From positions 1-64,000 of the forward strand of contig JAZUAN010000059.1 of the NCBI GenBank assembly GCA_045638005.1: DNA of 64,000 nt, given 5' to 3'. The position numbers and the translations under genes were made by a program. Source of the stretch: URNF01 sp045638005. Lineage in GTDB: Bacteria > Bacillota > Clostridia > Oscillospirales > Acutalibacteraceae. Each line of letters opens with the position of its first letter. Positions within the stretch are counted from its first letter, which is position 1. Positions 52,064-60,720 of this stretch are shown one piece after another. The notes under the pieces were generated by a model. The model saw nothing but the letters and a program-made list of their open reading frames with translations, did no database searches and was not told the DNA's origin.

Positions 52064-52909
52064 TTATTTCTGTGGCTCGAAAAACGCTACCGCGATGGCG
52101 CCGGGTCCTGCATGAGTGCCGATGGTACCGCCAACCGTTCGCACCGGTAAGGCATCTGTCTTGCCTTCCCAAATGGGCCTGCTGTCTTCTATATACTGTC
52201 GGAGTAACGTGTCGTCATTGCCGGTATATCCGAGAAAATACGGCATATCAAAATCAAAGCCGCCCGCTTTTTCAATCTCCTCAATGAGCAGGTTGTTGCC
52301 CGCACGCGAGCCGCGCGCTTTACCCAGCATCACGATCTCGCCGTCCACCACCGCCACGACCGGCTTAATGGACAGCAATCCGCCCGCAAACGCCACCGTC
52401 GCAGAGATGCGACCGCCTTTTTTGAGATATTCAAGCGTATCTAATAACGCGACCACATGGATACGCGTCTTTATCTCATTTAATTTTTCCACGATCTGTA
52501 AAGCAGGGAGCCCCGCTTCTACCATCTGCAACGCGCAGGCTACCAGCGCCCGCTCACCGATTGCAACATTAAGGCTGTCCACCACGAACACCTGATCGGG
52601 ATATTCAGCGGCTGCCGCCATAGCACTCTGGTAGGTGCCAGAAAGTTTGGAGGATAGGGTAATGGCAATCACCGTCTCCCCTGCTTCAACAGCCGCCTTA
52701 AAAGCTTCTCCAAAATCGTAAGGTGTCGCCTGACTTGTGATGGGCAGTTCTTTTTCCACGGTCAGTTTTTCATAAAATTCCCGATGGGACAGATCCACAG
52801 CATCCCGAAAGCTTTGCTCCCCAAAAGTGATAGTCAACGGCAGTACGGTAAGTCCCTCTATCTTTTCAATGATATCACTACCGGAATCTGTAATAATGCG
52901 AATAGCCAT
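52064..52909 (-). CDS. DegV family protein (fatty-acid binding)
   Basis: 281 residues. The family pattern is clear: RIITDSGSDI, a LSSKLSGTYQSA segment that lines the fatty-acid site, and the C-terminal GPGAIAVAFF. DegV/FakB-type proteins present fatty acids to a DhaK-like kinase. No kinase gene is nearby. A MarR-type regulator gene is 12 bases upstream on the same strand. Confidence 0.93.
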   Translation of the reverse strand: MAIRIITDSGSDIIEKIEGLTVLPLTITFGEQSFRDAVDLSHREFYEKLTVEKELPITSQATPYDFGEAFKAAVEAGETVIAITLSSKLSGTYQSAMAAAAEYPDQVFVVDSLNVAIGERALVACALQMVEAGLPALQIVEKLNEIKTRIHVVALLDTLEYLKKGGRISATVAFAGGLLSIKPVVAVVDGEIVMLGKARGSRAGNNLLIEEIEKAGGFDFDMPYFLGYTGNDDTLLRQYIEDSRPIWEGKTDALPVRTVGGTIGTHAGPGAIAVAFFEPQK

Positions 52910-52921
52910 AGTGGTCTCCTC

Positions 52922-53365
52922 TCAAAACAGCGCATCTTCCGCTGCTGCCAATTTTTCATAAATGCGCACAAACGCTTTTGCATCCTCTTCACCAATCAGT
53001 CGGACAGCGCGATCTACGATTGCGAGCGAATGGTTATGCACCTCCATAAACTCGGGCAATTTTTCGGCCGCAATCCGCACAAACACCGTGCGTCCATCGG
53101 TATCCCCCTTTGTCTTTTGGAGATAGCCTTGCTGCTCCAACGCATCCACCGTACGGTTGACAAGGGATTTGAGCATGTGCGTTTTTTGGATGATCTCTTT
53201 GACCGCAATCTCCCCCACGCCATCCTTTTGGAATTGCTCATACGCATACATCAAAACGATCGCTTCGTTATAGGTAAGTCCCGAGGTCATACGGTTATTC
53301 TTAATCACACCGGTAAGTCCTACCCAAGCACGCAATATCTGCTCCCGCAAAGCCGCTTGTTCCAT
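52922..53365 (-). CDS. MarR family regulator
   Basis: 147-residue winged-helix protein from the ATG at 53365 (CGGAGGG upstream). The recognition segment is HMLKSLVNRTVDALEQQGYL followed by the wing KGDTDGRTVFVRI. It is co-transcribed with degV and may control fatty-acid related genes or itself. Confidence 0.88.
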   Translation of the reverse strand: MEQAALREQILRAWVGLTGVIKNNRMTSGLTYNEAIVLMYAYEQFQKDGVGEIAVKEIIQKTHMLKSLVNRTVDALEQQGYLQKTKGDTDGRTVFVRIAAEKLPEFMEVHNHSLAIVDRAVRLIGEEDAKAFVRIYEKLAAAEDALF

Positions 53366-53459
53366 TGTATTCCCTCCGCTTAAAAGTTTACTTTGTGAAC
53401 ATTCTAACCATACCACACATCCGCTATCCTGTCAACCGTTTTTATGATTTGCACATCTC

Positions 53460-53488
53460 TTGACAGCATTAGTATGCACCGTTATAAT
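53460..53488 (+). promoter_or_regulatory. Consensus promoter of the lyase gene
   Basis: TTGACA at 53460 and TATAAT at 53483, 17 bases apart. It lies inside the longest open frame, showing that the coding start is further downstream. Confidence 0.85.
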
Positions 53489-53534
53489 GGATATACTATA
53501 CGTAATTCCATTGGGATTAAGGAGAGAATTTGCA

Positions 53535-54563
53535 TTGATACGTTTTAACAATGACTACAACCGCGGTGCACATCCCGCAATCTTAGAGGCGCTGAGTCTG
53601 CACAACGGTGAGAGTTTTACCGGTTACGGTCTGGATCCGTTATGCAAAGCGGCTGCCGATGAAATCAAAAAACATCTAAACGGCGCAAATGCGGATGTTC
53701 ATTTTCTGATTGGCGGTACACAGGTGAATTACACCGCGATCGCGGCGGCGCTGCGCCCCTATCAAAGTGTCATCTCTGCGGACAGCGGACATATTGCTGT
53801 ACATGAGACAGGCGCTGTAGAAAATACCGGTCACAAAATCACCGCGTTACCTCATGAGAACGGTAAAATCACCGCGGCGCAGATCGAAAGTGAGGCTGTC
53901 GCATATAAAGAAAGCGACCTTAAAGAGCACATTGTACAACCGAAAATGGTATACCTTTCTCAGCCCACAGAATGGGGCACTTTGTATACCTTAGAAGAAT
54001 TGAAATCCATCAGCGCCGTGTGCAGAGCGTATGGGTTATATCTGTTTGTAGACGGTGCGCGCATGGCATACGCGCTCGCCGCGGGAGATGTTACGCTTGC
54101 TGACCTCGCAGAACTTTGTGACGCGTTTTACATCGGCGGCACAAAATGCGGCGCGCTGTTCGGCGAAGCGCTGGTGCTCACCCGCCCCGCTCTCAAAGAG
54201 CATTTCCGCGCGTATATGAAGCAAAACGGCGCGTTGCTTGCAAAAGGTTGGCTGCTCGGTTTGCAATTTTATACCCTCTTTAAGGATGGACTGTACTTTG
54301 AAATCGGCAAAAATGCGATAGCATACGCCAAAGAGATCAAAGCAGCCTTTATGGCAAAGGGCATTCCGCTATATATCGACAGCCCCACCAACCAACAGTT
54401 TTTTATGTTGGAGCACACACAGCTGGCAATACTCGCTGAGAATTTCACATTTGAGGATAACGGCAAAGTGGATGATACTCACACCTGCGTGCGTTTCTGC
54501 ACAAGCTGGAGTACCACTCGTGCTGAGGTGGACGCTTTACTTACCGCCATTGCCGCTTTATAA
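53535..54563 (+). CDS. Threonine-aldolase/beta-eliminating lyase family PLP enzyme
   Basis: 342 residues from a TTG at 53535; AAGGAG lies ten bases upstream and the promoter rules out the earlier ATGs. It starts IRFNNDYNRGAHPAILEAL and shows the family's PLP features: GGTQVNYTAI, the Asp of LFVDGARMAYAL and the Schiff-base lysine in YIGGTKCGALFGEA. It probably splits L-threonine or allo-threonine into glycine and acetaldehyde, but other beta-elimination substrates are possible. Confidence 0.9.
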   Translation: MIRFNNDYNRGAHPAILEALSLHNGESFTGYGLDPLCKAAADEIKKHLNGANADVHFLIGGTQVNYTAIAAALRPYQSVISADSGHIAVHETGAVENTGHKITALPHENGKITAAQIESEAVAYKESDLKEHIVQPKMVYLSQPTEWGTLYTLEELKSISAVCRAYGLYLFVDGARMAYALAAGDVTLADLAELCDAFYIGGTKCGALFGEALVLTRPALKEHFRAYMKQNGALLAKGWLLGLQFYTLFKDGLYFEIGKNAIAYAKEIKAAFMAKGIPLYIDSPTNQQFFMLEHTQLAILAENFTFEDNGKVDDTHTCVRFCTSWSTTRAEVDALLTAIAAL

Positions 54564-54565
54564 AT

Positions 54566-54599
54566 AAAAGCACCTGCGCTTAAAGCGTAGGTGCTTTTC
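54566..54599. terminator. Bidirectional terminator
   Basis: AAAAGCACCTGCGCT / AGCGTAGGTGCTTTT stem between convergent genes. Confidence 0.85.
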
Positions 54600-54600
54600 A

Positions 54601-55404
54601 TTACTGCTCTTTTTTTAGTTGCGGAATGAACTGTGCGGCGAATTTGCCCTTGCCGCGGTTTTTTACATAGAAAAAGCCGATTACGCTGAATATGGCGGCG
54701 CCGATGAAGTTTACAAACATGTCCTTCATAGTATCATGAAGACCGATATCCAGATAGCCGCCAAGTTCCAGCAACCTTCCGTTTATAACCACTTCACCGA
54801 TACCGTCCACCGTGATGGGGATGTTACTTTTGGTGGCATCCAACATAACGGTGGTGATGGAATGTATCACCGTATCCTTTTGCATATCGGTGTGCAAAAG
54901 CATATCCACGCCCCACTCGAAAAACTCCCAGAAAACACCGATGGTCATGGAAAAGCAGAACGCAACGATCGCCAGAAACAGCGGGGACAGGGTGAATTTT
55001 ACACGCTCGTTGCGGTTTAAAATATCCACCAACGCGAACCCCACCGCAGCAAACAAAAAGCCGTTTATGGTATGCAACATGGTATCCCAAAACGGATATT
55101 TGATGTAAAAGCTGTTCATCTCACCCAATATCTCCGCCGCGAAAATGAACAGCAAAATAATCACTTCAAGCGCAGAAGGCAGCGATATCCCGAGATTTTT
55201 CTCCAAAAATGCCGGTACCAAAAACAAAACGAGTGACAGCGTGCAGACAAAGAGATTTTCATAATCCCCACGAATAAGCGACAGCACCATGGCAACGATC
55301 ACGATCGCGCGCAGGATAACGTATACCGCAAAGGTTACTTTATGCGCTTTGATCTCGGATTTTAGATCACGCCATATCATACGCTTTTCTTTCTTTTCTT
55401 TCAT
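54601..55404 (-). CDS. Membrane protein, YjdF/DUF2238-like
   Basis: 267 residues from the ATG at 55404 (GGGAGG upstream). Six or seven hydrophobic segments and a motif FWEFFEWGVDMLLHTDMQKDT followed by DIGLHDTMKDMFVN, which resembles the DUF2238/YjdF group. The N- and C-termini are strongly basic. Function unknown. Confidence 0.75.
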   Translation of the reverse strand: MKEKKEKRMIWRDLKSEIKAHKVTFAVYVILRAIVIVAMVLSLIRGDYENLFVCTLSLVLFLVPAFLEKNLGISLPSALEVIILLFIFAAEILGEMNSFYIKYPFWDTMLHTINGFLFAAVGFALVDILNRNERVKFTLSPLFLAIVAFCFSMTIGVFWEFFEWGVDMLLHTDMQKDTVIHSITTVMLDATKSNIPITVDGIGEVVINGRLLELGGYLDIGLHDTMKDMFVNFIGAAIFSVIGFFYVKNRGKGKFAAQFIPQLKKEQ

Positions 55405-55554
55405 GTTTTTGCCTCCCTGCCATTCCATAGTAGCATCCGCAAAACAAAAGTCAAGATTTTAGCCTAAAACTTTACTGTTTAGTAACAAATGCTCTTGGAA
55501 TTTCAGACGTTTTATGCTACTATAATACTATTCTGTAATAAAGGTCGTGTATGC

Positions 55555-56124
55555 ATGTCCATCATTGAATTATTACTGCTTGCAATCGGACTTTCCATGG
55601 ATGCATTTGCCGTCGCCATTTGTAAAGGTCTTGCCATGCAAAAGGCTACCCTTAAAAATGCATGTACCGTCGGTGGTTGGTTCGGTGGATTTCAGGCGTT
55701 AATGCCCTGTATTGGATATTTTTTGGTCAAAATGTTTGAAAAATACATCAACGCCTTTGACCATTGGATCGCGTTTATCCTACTCGCCTTCATCGGCATC
55801 GGTATGATTAAAGAGGCGTTCGACTGTGAGGAGTGCGCGGATGCTTCCCTTGCACCCCGCGTCATGTTCACCATGGCGGTTGCCACTTCCATTGACGCAT
55901 TGGCAGCGGGTGCAACCTTGATCGTCATTCCGACCTTAGGCAAGGTCCTGTTTACCGTGCTCGCGATTGGTGTTATCACCTTTACCCTTTCCGCTATCGG
56001 TGTAAAAATCGGTAATTTCTTCGGTACCCGTTGGCGCAAAGGTGCCTCTATTGCGGGTGGTGTCATTCTCATTTTGCTGGGCACCAAAATTCTACTCGAA
56101 CATCTTGAAATTATTTCCTTATAA
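55555..56124 (+). CDS. mntP: Manganese efflux pump MntP
   Basis: 189 residues from the ATG at 55555. Six membrane helices in two repeats; the conserved ALSMDAFAVA-type motif appears as IGLSMDAFAVAICKG and, in the second half, as VATSIDALAAGATL. These Asp residues carry Mn(II) across the membrane. No yybP-ykoY manganese riboswitch is seen upstream; a TATAAT at 55521 is the likely -10. Confidence 0.92.
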   Translation: MSIIELLLLAIGLSMDAFAVAICKGLAMQKATLKNACTVGGWFGGFQALMPCIGYFLVKMFEKYINAFDHWIAFILLAFIGIGMIKEAFDCEECADASLAPRVMFTMAVATSIDALAAGATLIVIPTLGKVLFTVLAIGVITFTLSAIGVKIGNFFGTRWRKGASIAGGVILILLGTKILLEHLEIISL

Positions 56125-56135
56125 GGAGGGTCACT

Positions 56136-57480
56136 ATGTATGCACCCTTCAAAAAAGCGTTACCCGTTTGGGCAGACGGCATGCAGTAAGAGCGCCTTGT
56201 TACCCTCGGTCTGCACACCACTCTGATAGGTGGCGCTTACACACTGCGTATCGCTTGCGCAGGTTTTTACCGTCTGTTTGTCAATGACGTATTCACCTAC
56301 TACGGCCCTGCGCGTTGCGCGGAAGGGTTTTATCGTGTAGATGAACTGCCGCTTGATCTGAAATATGCCAAATTGGTTGTTACTAACGGTGCGTTTGCGA
56401 TTGACAATTTGCGCATCACTGCACTGGTTTGTCCGCAACCCATCACCGCGAAATACGAGGGTAACGATCCCCAAGTAGCGGCGGTGTTCGAAGCGGCAAA
56501 GGAAAGTTTTATCCAGAACAGTTCCGACCTATTTATGGATTGTCCCACCCGCGAACGTGCAGGTTGGCTGTGCGATAGTTTCTTCACCGCGCGCGGAGAG
56601 AGAATTCACGGGCGAAAACATTATTGAGTATAACTATTTAGAGAACTATCTGTTGCCCGAGAAATTCAGAGATATGCCGCACGGCATGGTGCCGATGTGC
56701 TATCCTTCCGACCATTACAACGGCTCTTTCATCCCTAACTGGGCGATGTGGCTGGTGGTCGAACTGGAAGACCGCTTGCATCGCGTCGGCGACCGCGACT
56801 TTATTCTCGCATTCCGCAAACGCGTGTATGATCTCATCGATTGGTGCAAACAATACGAAAATGCGGACGGTTTGCTCGAAAAACTGCCCGGCTGGATTTT
56901 TGTGGAATGGTCGATGGCAAACGAATTGGTGCAGGACATCAACTTCCCCACCAACATGATGTACGCCCGTATGCTGGACGCGGCGGCGAATATCTTTGAG
57001 GATGAGGCGCTCGCCAAAAAGGCCGCCGCGCTCAAAGAAACCATCCGCACCCGCTCGTTTGACGGTACCTTCTTCGTGGATAACGAGGTGTATGAAGGCG
57101 ATACCCCCGTATCGACGGGTGAACGCACCGAGGCATGCCAGTATTATGCATTCTTTACCGGTGTTGCCACTCCCGAAACCTATCCCGAACTGTGGAAAAC
57201 GATGGTGGAGGATTTCGGTCCCGATCGTGAGAAAACGGGCAAATATCCCGAGATCTATCCTGCCAATGCGTTTATCGGCAACTATCTGCGCTTGATGTTG
57301 CTGGAAGAGAATGGGTTGTATGCGCAAATGCTGGCTGAGATCAAAGGGTATTTCTACTACATGGCAGAACGTACCGGCACCCTGTGGGAGCACATCAGTA
57401 CACAGGCGAGCTGTATCCACGGATTTGCTTCCTACGCGATGCATTTCATCCGTGTGGCAGAAGAAAACGTAAAGGAGTAA
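56136..57480 (+). pseudogene. Decayed alpha-L-rhamnosidase-like glycoside hydrolase
   Basis: The start (AAGGAGG, ATG 56136) opens a frame that meets a TAA after 17 codons (56187), then continues in frame through GFYRLFVNDVFTYYGPARCAEGFYRVDE to FMDCPTRERAGWLCDSFFTA. Near 56595 the reading shifts to another frame and goes on as EFTGENIIEYNYLENYLLPEK to a stop at 57480. The motif MDCPTRERAGW and the following helices belong to the six-hairpin GH78-like family. The part between the N-terminal domain and the hairpin domain also seems shortened. It is not functional as read. Confidence 0.88.
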
Positions 57481-57485
57481 TCCAT

Positions 57486-57686
57486 ATGGCGGTTCGACTC
57501 AACGAAGATAAAGAAATTGTCGCACGTATCAAAGCAGGGCTCAAAGCCAAAGACGGCTACTGCCCTTGCCGTCTGCCCAAAACCGACGAATTCAAATGCA
57601 TCTGCAAAGAATTCCGAGAGCAGATCGCCGACCCCGAGTTCGAAGGATACTGCCATTGCATGCTGTATTATAAGTCAAAGGATTGA
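57486..57686 (+). CDS. Small ferredoxin-thioredoxin reductase catalytic-domain protein
   Basis: 66 residues from the ATG at 57486 (AAAGGAG upstream). Six cysteines in three CxC pairs: CPC (26-28), CIC (38-40) and CHC (56-58), followed by MLYYK. This matches the FTR beta-chain pattern for a 4Fe-4S cluster with an adjacent redox disulfide, in the compact form found in anaerobes, with Ile replacing the second Pro. Thioredoxin would be the natural partner. Only six bases separate it from the decayed hydrolase and five from the HAD gene. Confidence 0.85.
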   Translation: MAVRLNEDKEIVARIKAGLKAKDGYCPCRLPKTDEFKCICKEFREQIADPEFEGYCHCMLYYKSKD

Positions 57687-57691
57687 TACCA

Positions 57692-58513
57692 ATGCCCGAT
57701 TTTTCCATCGTCGCCAGCGACCTTGATGGCACCTTGTTGCTCCATGATATGTCGCTGAGTGCAGAAAACGATGCCGCCATTACCGCGATGGCCGAGAAAG
57801 GCGTACAGTTTGCCCCTGCTTCGGGCAGAACGCTGTGTGAAATGCCCGAAGCGGTGATCAACCACCCCAAAATTCGCTATTACATCTATTCAAACGGTGC
57901 GGCTATCTGGGATAAGCAGACCGATACCCACACGTATTTATGTATGCCCCGCGCGGCTTCTAATGCCGTTTTGGATATGCTCTGTGAATACGATTGTCAT
58001 ATCACCGTACGACAAGGCGGCAGGTCGTATGCGGATGCTGCCATGCATACGGATGCTGACTACACACGGTATCAGATATGTAGCGCACACCATGATGTGC
58101 TTGAGCGATACGCAGATTTCAAAGAGGATTTTATCGATTTTGCGTACACACTGGATAACGTTGAATGTTACGCCGTGTTTTTCCCTGACGACGATAAATT
58201 GGCGGAATGTAAAGAGCGTGTCGATGCGCTGGACGGAGTTTCGGTTGCTTGGTCTTGGCCGCATTGTTTTGAGATCTTCTCGGTAAATGCAGGCAAAGGA
58301 TTTGCACTCCAAAAGTTGGCGGAAATGCGGCAAGTACCGTTTGATGCCACCATTGCAGTGGGTGACAGCGGCAATGATATGTCTATGGTGAAAGCCGCAG
58401 GTCTCGGTCTTGCCACTCAAAACGCCTGTGATACACTCAAAGAGGCCGCTGATAAGGTTATTTGCAGTAATACCGAACACGTGGCAGAATACATTTTTAA
58501 ACACTATTTATAA
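57692..58513 (+). CDS. HAD-family Cof-type phosphatase
   Basis: 273 residues from the ATG at 57692; a TTG nine bases earlier is too close to the ribosome site. Motif I DLDGTLL, motif III Lys in NAGKGFALQKL and motif IV GDSGNDMSMV are present with a C2-type cap between. Such enzymes remove phosphate from sugar phosphates, FMN or other small molecules. Substrate unknown. Confidence 0.93.
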   Translation: MPDFSIVASDLDGTLLLHDMSLSAENDAAITAMAEKGVQFAPASGRTLCEMPEAVINHPKIRYYIYSNGAAIWDKQTDTHTYLCMPRAASNAVLDMLCEYDCHITVRQGGRSYADAAMHTDADYTRYQICSAHHDVLERYADFKEDFIDFAYTLDNVECYAVFFPDDDKLAECKERVDALDGVSVAWSWPHCFEIFSVNAGKGFALQKLAEMRQVPFDATIAVGDSGNDMSMVKAAGLGLATQNACDTLKEAADKVICSNTEHVAEYIFKHYL

Positions 58514-58514
58514 G

Positions 58515-58554
58515 CAAAAAGACGATTTCGGACTATCCGAAATCGTCTTTTTTA
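58515..58554. terminator. Bidirectional terminator
   Basis: AAAAAGACGATTTCGGA / TCCGAAATCGTCTTTTTT stem between convergent genes. Confidence 0.88.
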
Positions 58555-59733
58555 TTTTCTGTCTGCTGTTGCTTTCAAACCCACAAAGCGGAGCGCGTCC
58601 TGTCGGTTGGCAATGTCCTCCACCGACACCGCTTGCATATTGCGGTACCGATGCGCTACGTGTCGCGGACGCAAAATCCCCGCCGTCACCCAACGCACGG
58701 GCCACATAAGCGGCGTGAGCACAGGGGCTTTTTTGAGGAAGGGGTATTTGAGCGCCATATCCCTATAACATGGGAAGATGAGTCTCCAAGCATAGTTCAG
58801 TTTAGCTGTTTTGGCAGAACCGCTTGCCGCGCGTTCCGCATTGGCAGTACGATGTGCCTCAGGAGTACCGTACACGCCACTGCTCCATACCTGCTGTAAA
58901 ATAAACGCAACCTTTTCGGTCATCTCACCATTTTCAAGCCAAGCTGCGATCACATCCAGAATGTTGTGATAAAATTCCAGCATGTGCAATGCTTTGAGCT
59001 GCTGTTCAATATACGCTATGTCATGGAGCTTCCCGCTGCGCAGATACATCGCAATGTCTGTAAGATGGCGCAAACCAACCCCGCCGCCGCGATAATGCTT
59101 CGCAAAGTGTACAAAGACGTATAAAAACTGATCTTCAAAGGATAGGACGTGCCGATGGGTATCGCCTACACGTTGCGCCTTATCCCAACCGTCTCCAAAG
59201 ATAGGGAAAAAGTCGGTTTCATAGCTTGCAAACAACGCCTTGTGCAGTTCAAGATACAAAATACCCGGCTTTTTCCAGTTGTATTCATGAGCGCTTTCCA
59301 ATTCGAAGGTAAACCCTTGTTCTTGGAGTGTCTTCTCTATGAGCGGGTATTGCTCCACACGGATGAGAATATCCACATCCCCCATGGTGCGCATGTCTGC
59401 GCTGGGATATAAATCCCGCAAGGTCATGCCTTTGAGCGGCAGATAGTCAATACCGGCATTCTCAAAAGCGGCACAAACAGCCTCCGCTTCTGCGATCTGA
59501 TTTTCGGTTATGAAAATTCTTTGCCCCACCGTGCGCAGCAGCGTGCGCATTTCGGGATCGTTTTTATCCTTGCCGGCAGCGCGCGCACCGTAAAACAACA
59601 TGTTTTCGATACCATGGCGCCCTGCCTCGGCTGTAAGAGCAGGCAAATCCAGCGGTGTATCCAATTTCACCGACTGCTCATTGAGCGCGCCGCGTAACAC
59701 CGTCAACATTTGTTCTTTGAGTGCTGCTTGCAT
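58552..59733 (-). CDS. NTP_transf_5 family nucleotidyltransferase-like protein
   Basis: 393 residues from the ATG at 59733 (AAAGGCGG seven bases upstream). The core LPLKGMTLRDLYPSADMRTMGDVDILI has the DxD of nucleotidyltransferases and matches the 'uncharacterised nucleotidyltransferase' family often found near polysaccharide or RiPP genes. The C-terminal part contains HxxxH-type helices and a Trp/Arg-rich tail. It stands alone here. Confidence 0.88.
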   Translation of the reverse strand: MQAALKEQMLTVLRGALNEQSVKLDTPLDLPALTAEAGRHGIENMLFYGARAAGKDKNDPEMRTLLRTVGQRIFITENQIAEAEAVCAAFENAGIDYLPLKGMTLRDLYPSADMRTMGDVDILIRVEQYPLIEKTLQEQGFTFELESAHEYNWKKPGILYLELHKALFASYETDFFPIFGDGWDKAQRVGDTHRHVLSFEDQFLYVFVHFAKHYRGGGVGLRHLTDIAMYLRSGKLHDIAYIEQQLKALHMLEFYHNILDVIAAWLENGEMTEKVAFILQQVWSSGVYGTPEAHRTANAERAASGSAKTAKLNYAWRLIFPCYRDMALKYPFLKKAPVLTPLMWPVRWVTAGILRPRHVAHRYRNMQAVSVEDIANRQDALRFVGLKATADRK

Positions 59734-59803
59734 GGTCACACCGCCTTTCAAAAAAGATTACCATATCATTATCTCTAATTTTAATATAAATGTCAAGAGA
59801 ATA

Positions 59804-59832
59804 TTGACAGCATTATACATACATAGTATACT
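59804..59832 (+). promoter_or_regulatory. Consensus promoter of pnuC
   Basis: TTGACA at 59804 and TATACT at 59827, 17 bases apart; transcription should start near 59839, giving a leader of about 112 bases. Confidence 0.85.
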
Positions 59833-59865
59833 AAATAAAATTCATATAGTTGATTGCCACCGGGT

Positions 59866-59920
59866 AACATCCGTACATGCATCGTTAGGTCTTAGAAGAT
59901 GCGTGTAAGGGATGTTTTTT
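59866..59920 (+). terminator. Leader terminator (attenuator) before pnuC
   Basis: ACATCC-GT-ACATGCATC pairs with GATGCGTGT-AA-GGGATGT, followed by six Ts, inside the transcribed leader. A terminator between promoter and start codon implies a riboswitch or attenuation control. The upstream 27 bases (GATTGCCACCGGGTAAC) are too short to recognise any known aptamer. Confidence 0.8.
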
Positions 59921-59950
59921 GTTTATGTAGTGAATTTTTCGGGAGGTTTT

Positions 59951-60646
59951 ATGAAACTCAGAAATCCGTTTAAGGGGCTCACAAAATTCGAGCGGGGATT
60001 GTGGATCTGTTCCATGACCATTGTGCTGATAGCAGGGTTGTTTGGTGGTGCGAACTCCACCCTTTCGCTTATTGCCTCCCTCATTGGCGTCACTTCGCTG
60101 ATATTTGCCGCACGCGGGGATGTGTTCGGTCCCATATTGATGGTGCTGTTTGCTGTTTTGTACGGTATTGTCTCTTACACCTTTCGCTATTACGGTGAGA
60201 TCATCACCTATCTTGGCATGTCAGCACCTATCTCACTCGCGGCGGTATATAGTTGGCTGAAACACCCGCACAAGCGCGGCGAAGTAAAGATCGCAAATAT
60301 AACCCGCAAACAATGCATGATCATGCTGATAGTAACCGTCGTTGTCACCACTGCTTTCTATTTCATTCTGGATATACTGCGTACACCCAATATAGTGTTC
60401 AGTACCATTTCTATTGCCACCAGTTTTCTTGCCGCTTATCTCACCGTTTTACGGCATCCCGCATACGCGCTTTCCTATGCCGCCAATGATGTAGTGCTCA
60501 TTGTTCTGTGGGTGCTGGCGTCTTTCGATAACCCCTCTTATCTCGCCATGGTGGTCTGCTTTGCAGTATTCCTCTTTAATGACCTTTACGGTTTCATCAA
60601 TTGGAAAAGAATGAAGGAAAAACAGAAAACAAGTATGGATTTATAG
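59951..60646 (+). CDS. PnuC-family vitamin transporter
   Basis: 231 residues from the ATG at 59951 (GGGAGG upstream). Seven helices; conserved PnuC features include the final SYLAMVVCFAVFLFNDLYGFINW. PnuC transports nicotinamide riboside; relatives move riboflavin or thiamine. The nicotinamidase-like gene at 1.6 kb supports pyridine salvage, but the leader RNA would be the better clue to ligand. Confidence 0.9.
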   Translation: MKLRNPFKGLTKFERGLWICSMTIVLIAGLFGGANSTLSLIASLIGVTSLIFAARGDVFGPILMVLFAVLYGIVSYTFRYYGEIITYLGMSAPISLAAVYSWLKHPHKRGEVKIANITRKQCMIMLIVTVVVTTAFYFILDILRTPNIVFSTISIATSFLAAYLTVLRHPAYALSYAANDVVLIVLWVLASFDNPSYLAMVVCFAVFLFNDLYGFINWKRMKEKQKTSMDL

Positions 60647-60650
60647 TAAC

Positions 60651-60692
60651 AAAAAAACTCCCTATCGCGTGAGCGATAGGGAGTTTTTTATT
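60651..60692. terminator. Bidirectional terminator between pnuC and tuf
   Basis: AAAAAACTCCCTATCGC / GCGATAGGGAGTTTTTTA stem. Confidence 0.9.
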
Positions 60693-60720
60693 ACTAGATC
60701 CGATCTAAGATCAGCTATAA

